From positions 64,007-128,006 of the forward strand of contig JAADGE010000001.1 of NCBI GenBank assembly GCA_013152535.1: 64,000 nt of DNA, in the 5' to 3' direction. Positions 1 to 8,098 of this stretch are shown piece after piece. The notes below the pieces were generated by a model. It was not told where the DNA came from. It did not search any database and saw only the letters and a list, made by a program, of their open reading frames with translations. A program made the position numbers and the translations under genes. Numbering within the stretch: position 1 is the first letter of the stretch; each line of letters opens with the position of its first letter. The stretch is from Chlorobiota bacterium (lineage in GTDB: Bacteria; Bacteroidota; Bacteroidia; Bacteroidales; JAADGE01).

Positions 1-27
1 CCGATATAAATATTCTAAAAAAAATAT

Positions 28-1035
28 ATGTTTCATTCTAAAATTGTAGGTGTCGGACATTTTGTTCCTGATAAAGTGGTTACGAATCATGATTTAGCAA
101 AATTTATGGATACATCTGATGAATGGATTCAGGAAAGAACAGGAATTAAAGAAAGGCGTTTTTATACTCCTCCCGAAAAAGGTTCAACGGCAAAAATGGC
201 TTATAAAGCTTCTTTAATTGCTCTTGAACGTGCAAAACTGAAACCGGATGATATTGATGCAATTGTTTTCGCTACTTTAAGTCCGGATTTTTATTTCCCC
301 GGAAGCGGTGTTTTACTTCAGCATATGCTTGGTATGGGAACAAAACCGGCTTTAGATGTCAGAGCACAATGTTCAGGATTTATTTATGCTCTTTCAGTTG
401 CCGATCAATTTATTAAAACAGGAATGTACAAACGCATTTTGGTAATAGGTTCAGAAACTCAAAGTGTCGCTTTAGATTTAAGTACGCGCGGAAGAGGTAT
501 GGGCGTATTATTCGGTGACGGAGGCGGAGCTGCAATATTGGAAGCAACGGAAGAAGAAGGAAAAGGGATATTATCGACACATCTTCATTCTCAAGGTGAA
601 TTTGCTGACGTATTATGTATAAAAGAACCCGGCACAAACGATAAAGGACATTCAGTATATAAAGATCAATATAAAGAATTTGATAAAATCAGTCCGCAAA
701 TGGACGGGCAACTGGTTTTTAAAAATGCAATAAAGCGAATGCCCGAAGTTACAATGGAAGCATTAGAAGCAAATAATCTGACAACTGCTGATATAGATAT
801 GTTTCTTCCGCATCAGGCAAATTTGCGCATTTCTCAAATGGTGCAAAGATTTTTACGCTTACCGGATGAAAAAGTTTATAATAATATTCAAAAATACGGT
901 AATACAACTGCGGCAACTTTACCGATTTTATTAAGTGATTTATGGGAGCAAGGACGTATTAAAGAAGGTCAGTTATTTGCATTAGCTGCATTCGGAAGCG
1001 GATTTACTTGGGCTTCAACTTTAATTCGATGGTAA
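28..1035 (+). CDS. 3-oxoacyl-ACP synthase III family protein (FabH-like)
   Basis: This 335-residue protein is a thiolase-fold condensing enzyme of the KAS III family, expected to join an acyl starter to malonyl-ACP in the cytoplasm. The full FabH triad is visible: Cys115 in AQCSGFIYAL, His262 in LPHQAN and Asn292 in YGNTTAA. The length fits FabH (about 310-340). The ATG at 28 gives the typical N-terminus with an IVGVGHFVP strand. It is followed by a strong terminator, so it is probably not co-transcribed with the DarAB-type locus downstream, although it could feed acyl chains to it. Whether it is the housekeeping FabH or a specialised paralogue cannot be told, because what lies upstream is outside the window. 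Confidence 0.9.
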   Translation: MFHSKIVGVGHFVPDKVVTNHDLAKFMDTSDEWIQERTGIKERRFYTPPEKGSTAKMAYKASLIALERAKLKPDDIDAIVFATLSPDFYFPGSGVLLQHMLGMGTKPALDVRAQCSGFIYALSVADQFIKTGMYKRILVIGSETQSVALDLSTRGRGMGVLFGDGGGAAILEATEEEGKGILSTHLHSQGEFADVLCIKEPGTNDKGHSVYKDQYKEFDKISPQMDGQLVFKNAIKRMPEVTMEALEANNLTTADIDMFLPHQANLRISQMVQRFLRLPDEKVYNNIQKYGNTTAATLPILLSDLWEQGRIKEGQLFALAAFGSGFTWASTLIRW

Positions 1036-1055
1036 AATTAACTGTAATTATTTAT

Positions 1056-1082
1056 AAAAGGACTGATTTTCTCAGTCCTTTT
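1056..1082 (+). terminator. rho-independent terminator after the FabH-like gene
   Basis: A perfect 11-bp stem (AAAAGGACTGA, 1056-1066, paired with 1072-1082) closes a 5-nt loop and ends in a run of T. It lies 20 bp after the stop of the ketosynthase gene and immediately before the next promoter. Confidence 0.85.
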
Positions 1083-1086
1083 ATTT

Positions 1087-1094
1087 TATATTTG
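1087..1094 (+). promoter_or_regulatory. Bacteroidetes-type -7 element (TATATTTG)
   Basis: TATATTTG matches the Bacteroidetes consensus TAnnTTTG and sits 16 bp before the ATG at 1111, directly after the terminator hairpin. No clear -33 TTTG is visible. It would start the transcript of the DarAB-type locus. Confidence 0.5.
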
Positions 1095-1110
1095 CAAATT
1101 ATTTCAGATT

Positions 1111-1557
1111 ATGAAGAAAGAAGAAGTTCCTCAATTCGATGAAAACCTCTTAAACGGCATTAAAGAAATTCAATATGCCGTTGATGAAAACGGGAATTAT
1201 ACAGAAGTCAAAAGTCCCGGTTGGGAGCCTAAAAATATTGCATTAAAACAAGCTTTAAATATTGTTGATGAAATGATTGAGGATGCCAGGCAACAAGTTC
1301 TTAATGAAGAAAAAAGCCCTGTTTATTTTTATATGTACTTGAAACAAATGGATTTAACAATACTGAAAGAAGAAACAAGATTTCCTAAATTTATTATTAA
1401 AAGACATTTTAAACCGGCGGTTTTTAATAAACTTTCGGTAAGTACATTAAATAAATATACTTCTGTTTTCGGAATTACAAAAGAGCAACTTTTAAAAGTC
1501 CCTGAAAAACCTGTAAAAGCACTGGAATATAATTTCGGCTTCAAACTTAATAATTAA
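1111..1557 (+). CDS. small conserved companion protein of the BtrH/DarAB locus
   Basis: This is a 148-residue soluble protein with no signal peptide or membrane segment. The C-terminal third (about residues 95-140, with LSVSTLNKYTSVFGITKEQL) reads like a helix-turn-helix of the XRE type, while the N-terminal part is acidic and probably helical. I recall similar small proteins next to BtrH-domain genes in other Bacteroidetes; that is memory of context and not a search. A role as a local regulator or accessory factor is inference. It is the first gene after the promoter and terminator pair and lies 25 bp before the BtrH-like gene. Confidence 0.7.
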   Translation: MKKEEVPQFDENLLNGIKEIQYAVDENGNYTEVKSPGWEPKNIALKQALNIVDEMIEDARQQVLNEEKSPVYFYMYLKQMDLTILKEETRFPKFIIKRHFKPAVFNKLSVSTLNKYTSVFGITKEQLLKVPEKPVKALEYNFGFKLNN

Positions 1558-1582
1558 CTTAATTATTTTAGAAAAACAAAAA

Positions 1583-2596
1583 TTGGAAAACAAAATAAAC
1601 TTTAATCATAAAATGTCGGCACATTGTGAAAACGGTGTTACGGCAAACTTACTACGTTTTTACGGAATTGAATTAAGCGAGCCGATGATTTTCGGTATCG
1701 GTTCCGGACTGTTTTTCTTTTATATGCCTTTAATTAAGATGAACGGTATTCCCGTAACTTCGTTCAGACCTTTACCGGGTTTGATTTTTAAGCGTGTTAC
1801 TTCACGTCTCGGTATTAAGGTAAATGTACAACAATTCCGAAATCAAAAAAAAGCAATGCAGGACCTTGACATACTGATACAGCAAGGTATTCCCGTAGGC
1901 ATGGTTGTGGGAGTTTATGATTTAACATATTTTCCTCCGGCATATCGTTTTCGTTTTAATGCACATAACATTATTGCTGTAGGTAAAGAAAATACTAATT
2001 ATTATATCAGTGATCCGATTATGGAAAAAATTGAATTGCTGAATTCTGAAGATCTGCTGAAAATACGTTTTGCAAAAGGTACGTACAAACCAAAAGGTAA
2101 AATGTACTATATAAAAAATGTTCCGAAAATTTTTGATATAAATTCTGCAATTATAAAAGGTATGAAACATACTTGCAGAGATATGTTAACTATTCCTTTT
2201 CCCTATGCAGGATTAAAGGGTATTAACACTTTGGCAAAACACGTAAAAAAATGGCCCGAAAAACTTGGTGAACGTAAAGCAAAACTTTATCTGGGACAGG
2301 TTGTCAGAATGCAGGAAGAGATAGGCACAGGCGGAGCCGGTTTTAGATTTTTATATGCGGCTTTTTTACAAGAATCTTCAAAAATTATGAATAATTCCGA
2401 TTTGAATGAAATTTCAGAACAAATGACTGAAGTCGGCGATTTATGGCGTGAATTCGGAGTTGCCGCAGGACGTATTTTTAAAGACCGATACCCCGGGGAA
2501 AAACCTTATGACGAAGTTTCTGATCTTTTGTTAAATATCAGAAAAAAAGAAGAAAATACTTTTAAAAATTTGAATAAAATTATAAAACCTCTTTAA
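1583..2596 (+). CDS. BtrH N-terminal domain / DUF4872-type protein
   Basis: This 337-residue protein resembles the BtrH N-terminal domain family followed by a DUF4872-like C-terminal half. BtrH of butirosin biosynthesis is an acyltransferase with a papain/C39-like fold. Candidate catalytic residues are Cys15 (AHCENG), His128 (FNAHNI) and Asp144 (ISDP). The start is TTG at 1583; the only nearby ATG (1613, Met11) would put the start just before the Cys motif, so TTG is preferred. Genes of this family accompany ABC transporters and DarA/DarB in flexirubin-type loci. Here it probably tailors or transfers an acyl group in that pathway, but the substrate is unknown. Confidence 0.75.
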   Translation: MENKINFNHKMSAHCENGVTANLLRFYGIELSEPMIFGIGSGLFFFYMPLIKMNGIPVTSFRPLPGLIFKRVTSRLGIKVNVQQFRNQKKAMQDLDILIQQGIPVGMVVGVYDLTYFPPAYRFRFNAHNIIAVGKENTNYYISDPIMEKIELLNSEDLLKIRFAKGTYKPKGKMYYIKNVPKIFDINSAIIKGMKHTCRDMLTIPFPYAGLKGINTLAKHVKKWPEKLGERKAKLYLGQVVRMQEEIGTGGAGFRFLYAAFLQESSKIMNNSDLNEISEQMTEVGDLWREFGVAAGRIFKDRYPGEKPYDEVSDLLLNIRKKEENTFKNLNKIIKPL

Positions 2597-2618
2597 TTTC
2601 TATTAACTTTCAACAGAA

Positions 2619-3356
2619 TTGATCAGAATAGAAAATATATCAAAAATTTACAAAAATTCCACAGAATTTGCCGTAAACAATATTTCTTTAAAAATAAATA
2701 AAGGAGAAATATTCGGCTTACTCGGAACTAACGGAGCCGGAAAAACAACAACATTTGCGATGCTTTGCGGGTTATTTCTGCCGACAAGCGGAGAAATATA
2801 TATTAATAATTTATCTGTAAGAACTCAGATATCCGAAATTAAAAAAATCATCGGTGTCGTGCCTCAAAATATTGCCCTCTATCCTACTCTTACGGCAAAT
2901 GAAAATTTATTATTTTTTGGTAAAATGTATGGTTTAAACAGGCAAGAATTAAATATTTCAATTAAACATTGGTTGAAAATTTTCGGATTATCAAAATATG
3001 CTGATAAAAAAATTAAAACGTATTCCGGCGGAATGAAAAGGCGAATAAATTTAATTGCAGGAATCCTTCATAAGCCGAATGTACTTCTGCTTGATGAACC
3101 TGCCGTAGGTATAGATACACATTCCCGGCTTGAAATTATGAAAGAATTGAAAAAAATAAATGAAAACGGAACAACAATAATTTACACATCACATTATCTT
3201 GAAGAAGCTGAAAAACTTTGTACCGATATTGCAATTATTGACAAAGGAAAAATTATTTTACAAGGAAAACCGTTACAATTAGTAAAAAAAGCAGCTTGTT
3301 CAAATTTAGAAGAACTTTTTTTCAGTTTAACAGGAAATAAATCAAATAATGTATAA
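2619..3356 (+). CDS. ABC transporter ATP-binding protein (ABC-2 type exporter)
   Basis: This 245-residue ATPase has Walker A GTNGAGKT at 36-43, Q-loop Gln83, signature YSGGM at 135-139, Walker B LLLDEP at 156-161 and the H-loop His192. The start is TTG at 2619, and no ATG lies near the expected N-terminus. Its last codons overlap the permease gene by 8 bp, so the two are translationally coupled. It powers export by the ABC-2 permease encoded next. In this locus the cargo is likely a resorcinol lipid or its precursor; that is inference from context. Confidence 0.92.
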   Translation: MIRIENISKIYKNSTEFAVNNISLKINKGEIFGLLGTNGAGKTTTFAMLCGLFLPTSGEIYINNLSVRTQISEIKKIIGVVPQNIALYPTLTANENLLFFGKMYGLNRQELNISIKHWLKIFGLSKYADKKIKTYSGGMKRRINLIAGILHKPNVLLLDEPAVGIDTHSRLEIMKELKKINENGTTIIYTSHYLEEAEKLCTDIAIIDKGKIILQGKPLQLVKKAACSNLEELFFSLTGNKSNNV

Positions 3357-4614
3357 ACTCAAAGCATCCGTAATTAAAGAATTTCTTGTTTTAATTCGGG
3401 ATATTCCGGGTTTAATAATTCTGTTTATTATGCCTGCGGCAATGATAATTGTTGTTACTCTTGTTCAGGACAGCACACTTAAAAGTTTATCAGACAGCAA
3501 AATAAAAATTCTTTATGTTGATAACGATAATGATATTTTAAGTCATTCATTAAAAGAAGGTTTGTTAAAATCAGATATTTTTGATTTAGATACTCTAAAA
3601 AGAAATTACGACCAAGCAAAAACGGATGTTGCAAAAGGAAAATATCGTATCGCAATAATAATTCCTGCCGGTGCAACTGATACGATAAGAAAAAACATTA
3701 AACCGATTGTAACAAATTTTTTTTCTGCCGGACAAAATAAACAAGACGTAAATTTTCGAAAATTAGAAATTCAAATACTTACCGATCCTACAACAAAAAA
3801 CACTTTCAGACAAGCAATAATTGCTAACTTGCAAACTTATACTTCAAAAATAGAAACCCAAATTTTGTTTAAAATTCTTGCAGAACAATTGGAAGAAATA
3901 TCCGGAGTAAAACCCGATTTGCTCAATAAACCTATTGAAACTATTACGTTTAAAGAAACATTTGCTTTTGAAAAAGAAACAAGTATAAAACCAAATTCAA
4001 CGCAACATAATGTTCCCGCCTGGACAATGTTTGCAATGTTTTTTATTGTAATTCCACTTGCCGGAAATATGATACACGAACGAGAAAACGGCAGTTTTTT
4101 CAGACTTCTTACTATGCCCGGAAATTATTTAACAGTGTTAGGCAGCAAAACTGTTGTTTATTTGGTAATAACATTTCTTCAATTTATTTTAATGATACTG
4201 GCCGGAATTTTTATTTTACCTTTATTCGGCTTACCTGTTTTAAATTTAGGGACACATCCTTTTGCCTTGTTAATTACTGCATTAGCATCCGGATTGGCAG
4301 CTGTAGGATACGGTATTCTTGTAGGTACAATTGCCGAAACTCATGAACAAGCAGGTGTTTTCGGAAGTGTTTCAGTTATAATTCTTGCATCTCTCGGCGG
4401 GATTTGGTTTCCTGTTTATGCAATGCCGGCAATTATGCAAAAAATCAGTATTATTTCACCACTTAATTGGGGACTTGAAAGTTTTTACGATATCTTCCTG
4501 AAAAACGGAACCGTATTTGATATTTTACCGGAAATTTCAGCATTAATGCTGTTTTTTATTCTAACGATTTTAATTGCTTATCTATATGAAAAAGCAAAAA
4601 GAATGAAATTCTGA
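3349..4614 (+). CDS. ABC-2 type transporter permease
   Basis: This 421-residue inner-membrane protein has one N-terminal membrane segment (about residues 23-41), then a large domain of about 180 residues outside the membrane, then five segments from about residue 222 to the end. That is the usual architecture of six-helix ABC-2 permeases with an extracytoplasmic loop (DrrB/YhhJ type). It overlaps the ATPase gene by 8 bp and stops 2 bp before the ATG of the DarA-like gene, so the exporter and the biosynthetic gene form one transcription unit. Confidence 0.9.
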   Translation: MYKLKASVIKEFLVLIRDIPGLIILFIMPAAMIIVVTLVQDSTLKSLSDSKIKILYVDNDNDILSHSLKEGLLKSDIFDLDTLKRNYDQAKTDVAKGKYRIAIIIPAGATDTIRKNIKPIVTNFFSAGQNKQDVNFRKLEIQILTDPTTKNTFRQAIIANLQTYTSKIETQILFKILAEQLEEISGVKPDLLNKPIETITFKETFAFEKETSIKPNSTQHNVPAWTMFAMFFIVIPLAGNMIHERENGSFFRLLTMPGNYLTVLGSKTVVYLVITFLQFILMILAGIFILPLFGLPVLNLGTHPFALLITALASGLAAVGYGILVGTIAETHEQAGVFGSVSVIILASLGGIWFPVYAMPAIMQKISIISPLNWGLESFYDIFLKNGTVFDILPEISALMLFFILTILIAYLYEKAKRMKF

Positions 4615-4616
4615 TT

Positions 4617-5528
4617 ATGAAAAAAATACTCGTAATATATTACACCCAATCCGGACAAATAAAAGACATTATAAACTCTGTTTTAAAAGATGCGAAAACC
4701 GATAAAAATGTTCAAATTGATTATTATAAAATTGAACCCGAAGAAGATTATCCGTTCCCTTGGAGACCGAGTTCGAAATTTTACGATGTCTTTCCTGAAA
4801 GCGTTAAAAGTATTGATTGTAAGCTGAAAGCATTAATTGTTAATAACTCTTATGAATACGATTTGGTAATTTTGGGTTTACAGGTTTGGTATCTTTCTCC
4901 GTCAATTCCGATAAGTTCTTTTCTTAAAAGTGATGAAGCAAAAAACATACTTAAAGGTAAGCCTGTTATTACGGTTTACGGCACAAGAAATATGTGGGTA
5001 AGTGCAAATAAAACCGTTAAAAATTTAATTAAAAATACAGGCGGTCACATAATCGGAAATATTGTTTTTTCTGATAAACATCATAATCTTATCAGTGTTA
5101 TTACCATTGTCAGGTGGCTAATTAACAGAAAAAAAGAAGCTTCAAAATATTTCCCCGAAGCCGGTGTTTCAACAAATGATATTGTATCTGCCTCAAAATT
5201 CGGTAATCCGATATTATATTCGTTAACAAACAAAAATTTTGATAATCTTCAAAATGAACTTCTGAAATTAAATGCTGTTCAAATTGATTATCATATTATG
5301 AAGACAGAACTGACAGGTATACGAATATTTCATATATGGGCCTCAATAATATTGAAAAACAGTCAGCCGAATTCCAAAAAAAGAAAGCGTTTATTGAAAC
5401 TTTTCAGTTATTATTTATTTTTTGTTATTTATGCAGTTTCTCCTGTTGCATCTCTTATTTTCAGAAGTAAAAAGCTGATTTTCCCCAAAAAAGCTAAAAA
5501 AGAAACAGAAAAGCTGACATCTTTATAA
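4617..5528 (+). CDS. darA: DarA-like dialkylresorcinol biosynthesis protein
   Basis: This 303-residue protein matches what I know of the DarA family found in dialkylresorcinol and flexirubin clusters. It starts with a flavodoxin-like strand and loop (YYTQSGQ, 8-14). It contains the motifs VWYLSPSIPI (90-99) and GTRNMW (122-127), and ends in a hydrophobic segment (263-283) followed by a basic tail. DarA is reported to act as the aromatase that turns the cyclohexanedione made by DarB into a dialkylresorcinol. The fold suggests flavin use. The gene starts 2 bp after the permease stop. Gene-family identity is fairly sure; the product in this organism is inferred. Confidence 0.82.
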   Translation: MKKILVIYYTQSGQIKDIINSVLKDAKTDKNVQIDYYKIEPEEDYPFPWRPSSKFYDVFPESVKSIDCKLKALIVNNSYEYDLVILGLQVWYLSPSIPISSFLKSDEAKNILKGKPVITVYGTRNMWVSANKTVKNLIKNTGGHIIGNIVFSDKHHNLISVITIVRWLINRKKEASKYFPEAGVSTNDIVSASKFGNPILYSLTNKNFDNLQNELLKLNAVQIDYHIMKTELTGIRIFHIWASIILKNSQPNSKKRKRLLKLFSYYLFFVIYAVSPVASLIFRSKKLIFPKKAKKETEKLTSL

Positions 5529-5555
5529 AAATTAGTCTGTTTTAATTAAAAAATC

Positions 5556-5563
5556 TATTTTTG
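5556..5563 (+). promoter_or_regulatory. -7 element TATTTTTG before darB
   Basis: TATTTTTG matches TAnnTTTG and lies 29 bp before the darB ATG, in the only real gap (64 bp) within the locus. No good -33 element is seen. It suggests that darB and the hotdog gene can also be transcribed on their own. Confidence 0.45.
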
Positions 5564-5592
5564 CATTCCTTTTATAAAAGTATATTAATAAT

Positions 5593-6726
5593 ATGGACGT
5601 ATATATTAATGCCGTAGAAAAATTTTTACCCGGACCTCCCGTCAGTAATGACGAAATGGAAAATTATTTAGGAAAAATTAACGGAACAAATTCCAAGGCT
5701 CGTCCTATTGTATTGAGAAACAACGGTATTAAAACAAGATACTACGCAATTGATAAAAATCAAAAGTCAACTTTTTCAAATGCAGAATTAACTGTTTCGG
5801 CAATAAAAAAACTGCAGAATGATAATTTTACAATTCATGATATTAAACTTTTAGCCTGCGGAACAACAAGTCCTGACCAGCTTTTACCGTCTCACGCTTC
5901 AATGGTGCACGGAGAATTAAAAACCGGAAAAACGGAATACAGCTCTTTTAGCGGTTCCTGCAATGCCGGTATGCTCGCAATGAAATACGCTTGGCTCTCG
6001 ATATTATCAGGAAATACTGAAAATGCCGTCTGTACCGGAAGTGAAAAATTATCAACTTGGCTGATTGCAGACCGTTATAAAAACGAAGCCGAAAAATTAG
6101 CCGAAATCGAAAAGAAACCGATACTTGCTTTCAGCAAAGAATTTTTGCGTTGGATGTTATCTGACGGTGCTGCTGCCGCATTGCTTGAAAACAAACCTAA
6201 TAAAAAAGGTATCTCACTCAAAATAAATTGGATTGAAATTACATCTTTTGCCGGCGAAATTGAAACCTGTATGTATGCAGGTGCAGAAAAAACGGATGCC
6301 GGGAAGTTAATACCCTGGAAAGATTTAAGTGATGAACATATCGCCGAAAATTCATTAATGGTTTTACAACAGGATACGCGCTTGCTCGGAAATAATATTG
6401 TAAAAAAAGGAGCTGAATTTCTTGTTGAACTTACTGAAAAACATAATTTTACTACAGAAGATATTAATTGGTTTCTGCCGCATCTTTCTTCAATGTATTT
6501 TAAAGACAAAATTTACGAAGAAATGAAAGCAAACGGTATTTTTATTGCAGAAGAGAAATGGTTTTTAAACCTGCCTTATGTCGGAAACGTCGGTTCCGCA
6601 TCCGCTTATTTAATGTTGGAAGAATTATTTAATTCCGGAAAACTAAAAAAAGGCGAAAAAATACTTGTTATGGTTCCTGAAAGTGCTCGTTTTTCTTATA
6701 CTTATATGATGCTTACCGTTGTTTAA
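5593..6726 (+). CDS. darB: DarB-like ketosynthase (KAS III family)
   Basis: This 377-residue condensing enzyme has the KAS III triad Cys123 (GSCNAGM), His297 (LPHLSS) and Asn332 (VGNVGSAS). The N-terminus (LPGPPVSNDEMENYLG, with IVLRNNGIKTRYYA further on) matches the DarB family of dialkylresorcinol and flexirubin clusters. That family is longer than FabH and condenses and cyclises two acyl chains to a cyclohexanedione. It follows the DarA-like gene by 64 bp and precedes the hotdog gene by 9 bp. The pairing with DarA is the main support for the pathway assignment. Confidence 0.85.
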   Translation: MDVYINAVEKFLPGPPVSNDEMENYLGKINGTNSKARPIVLRNNGIKTRYYAIDKNQKSTFSNAELTVSAIKKLQNDNFTIHDIKLLACGTTSPDQLLPSHASMVHGELKTGKTEYSSFSGSCNAGMLAMKYAWLSILSGNTENAVCTGSEKLSTWLIADRYKNEAEKLAEIEKKPILAFSKEFLRWMLSDGAAAALLENKPNKKGISLKINWIEITSFAGEIETCMYAGAEKTDAGKLIPWKDLSDEHIAENSLMVLQQDTRLLGNNIVKKGAEFLVELTEKHNFTTEDINWFLPHLSSMYFKDKIYEEMKANGIFIAEEKWFLNLPYVGNVGSASAYLMLEELFNSGKLKKGEKILVMVPESARFSYTYMMLTVV

Positions 6727-6735
6727 TTAATTATT

Positions 6736-7152
6736 ATGCTGCAAGGCAAAGATTTAGAACATATTCTTCCCCAAGCACCTCCGATGCTTATGATTGATAC
6801 CTTAGTTTCTTCCGATACCGAGAAAACCGTAACCGGACTGACAATAAGAGAAAACAATATCTTTGTTTTCGAAGGAAAATTCAGAGAAGCCGGTCTTATT
6901 GAAAATATGGCACAAACGGCTGCAGCACGTGCCGGATATGAAGCATTAACAAATAATACAAAAGTTCGAACAGGCTACATAGGTTCGATTAAAAATCTAA
7001 GTATTTACACTACCCCTAAAGTAAATTTAACTTTACAAACAACACTCGTTCCCGTCAGCAATATCGGGAATATTTCCGTTGTTAAAACAGAAGTTTTTTC
7101 AGCTGAGGAAAAAATTGCCGAATGCTCAATGACAATTATTTTAATTGATTAG
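6736..7152 (+). CDS. hotdog-fold 3-hydroxyacyl-ACP dehydratase-like protein
   Basis: This 138-residue single-hotdog protein of the FabA/FabZ-like group starts LQGKDLEHILPQAPPMLMID and has the central-helix motif LIENMAQTAAARAGY (54-68). Active FabZ has a His in a GHFPxxP turn just before this helix; here that segment reads FEGKFREAG with no His, so ordinary dehydratase activity is doubtful. Similar proteins occur in aryl-polyene, flexirubin and resorcinol clusters. It follows darB by 9 bp and closes the locus. It may be a dehydratase with an altered active site, a thioesterase-like protein or an acyl-chain binding subunit. Confidence 0.75.
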   Translation: MLQGKDLEHILPQAPPMLMIDTLVSSDTEKTVTGLTIRENNIFVFEGKFREAGLIENMAQTAAARAGYEALTNNTKVRTGYIGSIKNLSIYTTPKVNLTLQTTLVPVSNIGNISVVKTEVFSAEEKIAECSMTIILID

Positions 7153-7190
7153 TTTTTTGCTTATTTTTATATTTTTATCAAATTAGTTAT

Positions 7191-7198
7191 TATTTTTG
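7191..7198 (+). promoter_or_regulatory. -7 element TATTTTTG
   Basis: TATTTTTG lies 18 bp before the ATG at 7217, after a T-rich stretch with no hairpin. The -33 region is not recognisable. Confidence 0.4.
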
Positions 7199-7216
7199 AC
7201 TTGTTAATTTATATAT

Positions 7217-8098
7217 ATGAAAGATAAGTTTCTGAAAGTATCCGATGCAACTTTTGACAAAATTTCAAAAAGTTTTGAAAGTCCTAAAGGATTTAACTTA
7301 ATAAGTTCCGGATTAGCTGGTATTTTCATTTTTTCCTTATTGATTGTATTTATAAAACGAAATTTTAATCTTCCGGAAAATATTACCTCTGCCCTGCCCG
7401 ATACGTATTTTTTTGCCGTAGAAATTACATTTAAAATTTTGCTTGCTGTAGAAATCATAGAGATGGTTTTTATTCTCGCACATTCCGTAACCGATTCCGT
7501 TGCAAAACAATTTGAAATTTTCTCTTTAATTTTATTACGTCAGGCATTTAAAGGATTCTCAAATATTGATATGCCTGTAAATGTCTCAGAAATACTGCAA
7601 CCTGCAAGTTTTATTATGTCTGATATTTTTGGAGCTTTATTAATTTTCGGAGGCATTTTGCTCTTTAAAAAAATGCAAAAACATCGTTTAATTACAACTA
7701 ACGATAAAGACACATACAAATTTACGGCTTTAAAAAAAGTACTTGCATTATTTATGCTGGCTGCATTTATCGTTATAGGAATTTATGATGTCATTCTTTA
7801 TATAAATGGTGCTCAAAAGTTTCAATTTTTTACAATGTTCTACAGTCTGTTAATTTTTACAGACATCCTAATTGTCATTATATCATTACGATACAGCCAT
7901 TTATATTGCGTATTATTCAGAAATACAGGATTTGCTATTGCTACAATATTAATTCGTTTTGCTATTTCACTTCCTCATTATTATGATGCGGCAATGGGAA
8001 TAATATCCGTAATTTTTGTAGTTTCAATAACTTATATTTACAATAAATATGAATTTAAACGTATAAAAGAAGTATTGTGGAAACAAAAGAACTCTTAA
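7217..8098 (+). CDS. multi-pass membrane protein of unknown function
   Basis: This 293-residue protein has about seven hydrophobic stretches (roughly residues 28-47, 66-92, 130-152, 172-196, 204-224, 236-252 and 258-276). The N-terminus is amphipathic and the C-terminus basic (KYEFKRIKEVLWKQ). I recognise no family. Its last 22 bases overlap the start of the DUF58 gene, which suggests co-translation and perhaps a shared role at the membrane. Nothing visible gives a substrate. Confidence 0.75.
   Translation: MKDKFLKVSDATFDKISKSFESPKGFNLISSGLAGIFIFSLLIVFIKRNFNLPENITSALPDTYFFAVEITFKILLAVEIIEMVFILAHSVTDSVAKQFEIFSLILLRQAFKGFSNIDMPVNVSEILQPASFIMSDIFGALLIFGGILLFKKMQKHRLITTNDKDTYKFTALKKVLALFMLAAFIVIGIYDVILYINGAQKFQFFTMFYSLLIFTDILIVIISLRYSHLYCVLFRNTGFAIATILIRFAISLPHYYDAAMGIISVIFVVSITYIYNKYEFKRIKEVLWKQKNS

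Noticed and set aside
28-1035. Counting the FabH-like gene as the first gene of the resorcinol operon
   Set aside because: A strong terminator and a fresh promoter element separate it from the following genes, although a functional link is possible.
6075-6509. A 144-codon antisense frame within darB
   Set aside because: It is a typical Ser/Ile-rich antisense shadow of a coding gene, without promoter or family features.
28-7152. A complete flexirubin (aryl polyene plus dialkylresorcinol) cluster
   Set aside because: Only the DarA/DarB module is present; no aryl-polyene ketosynthase set, ammonia lyase or acyl carrier protein is visible in the window.
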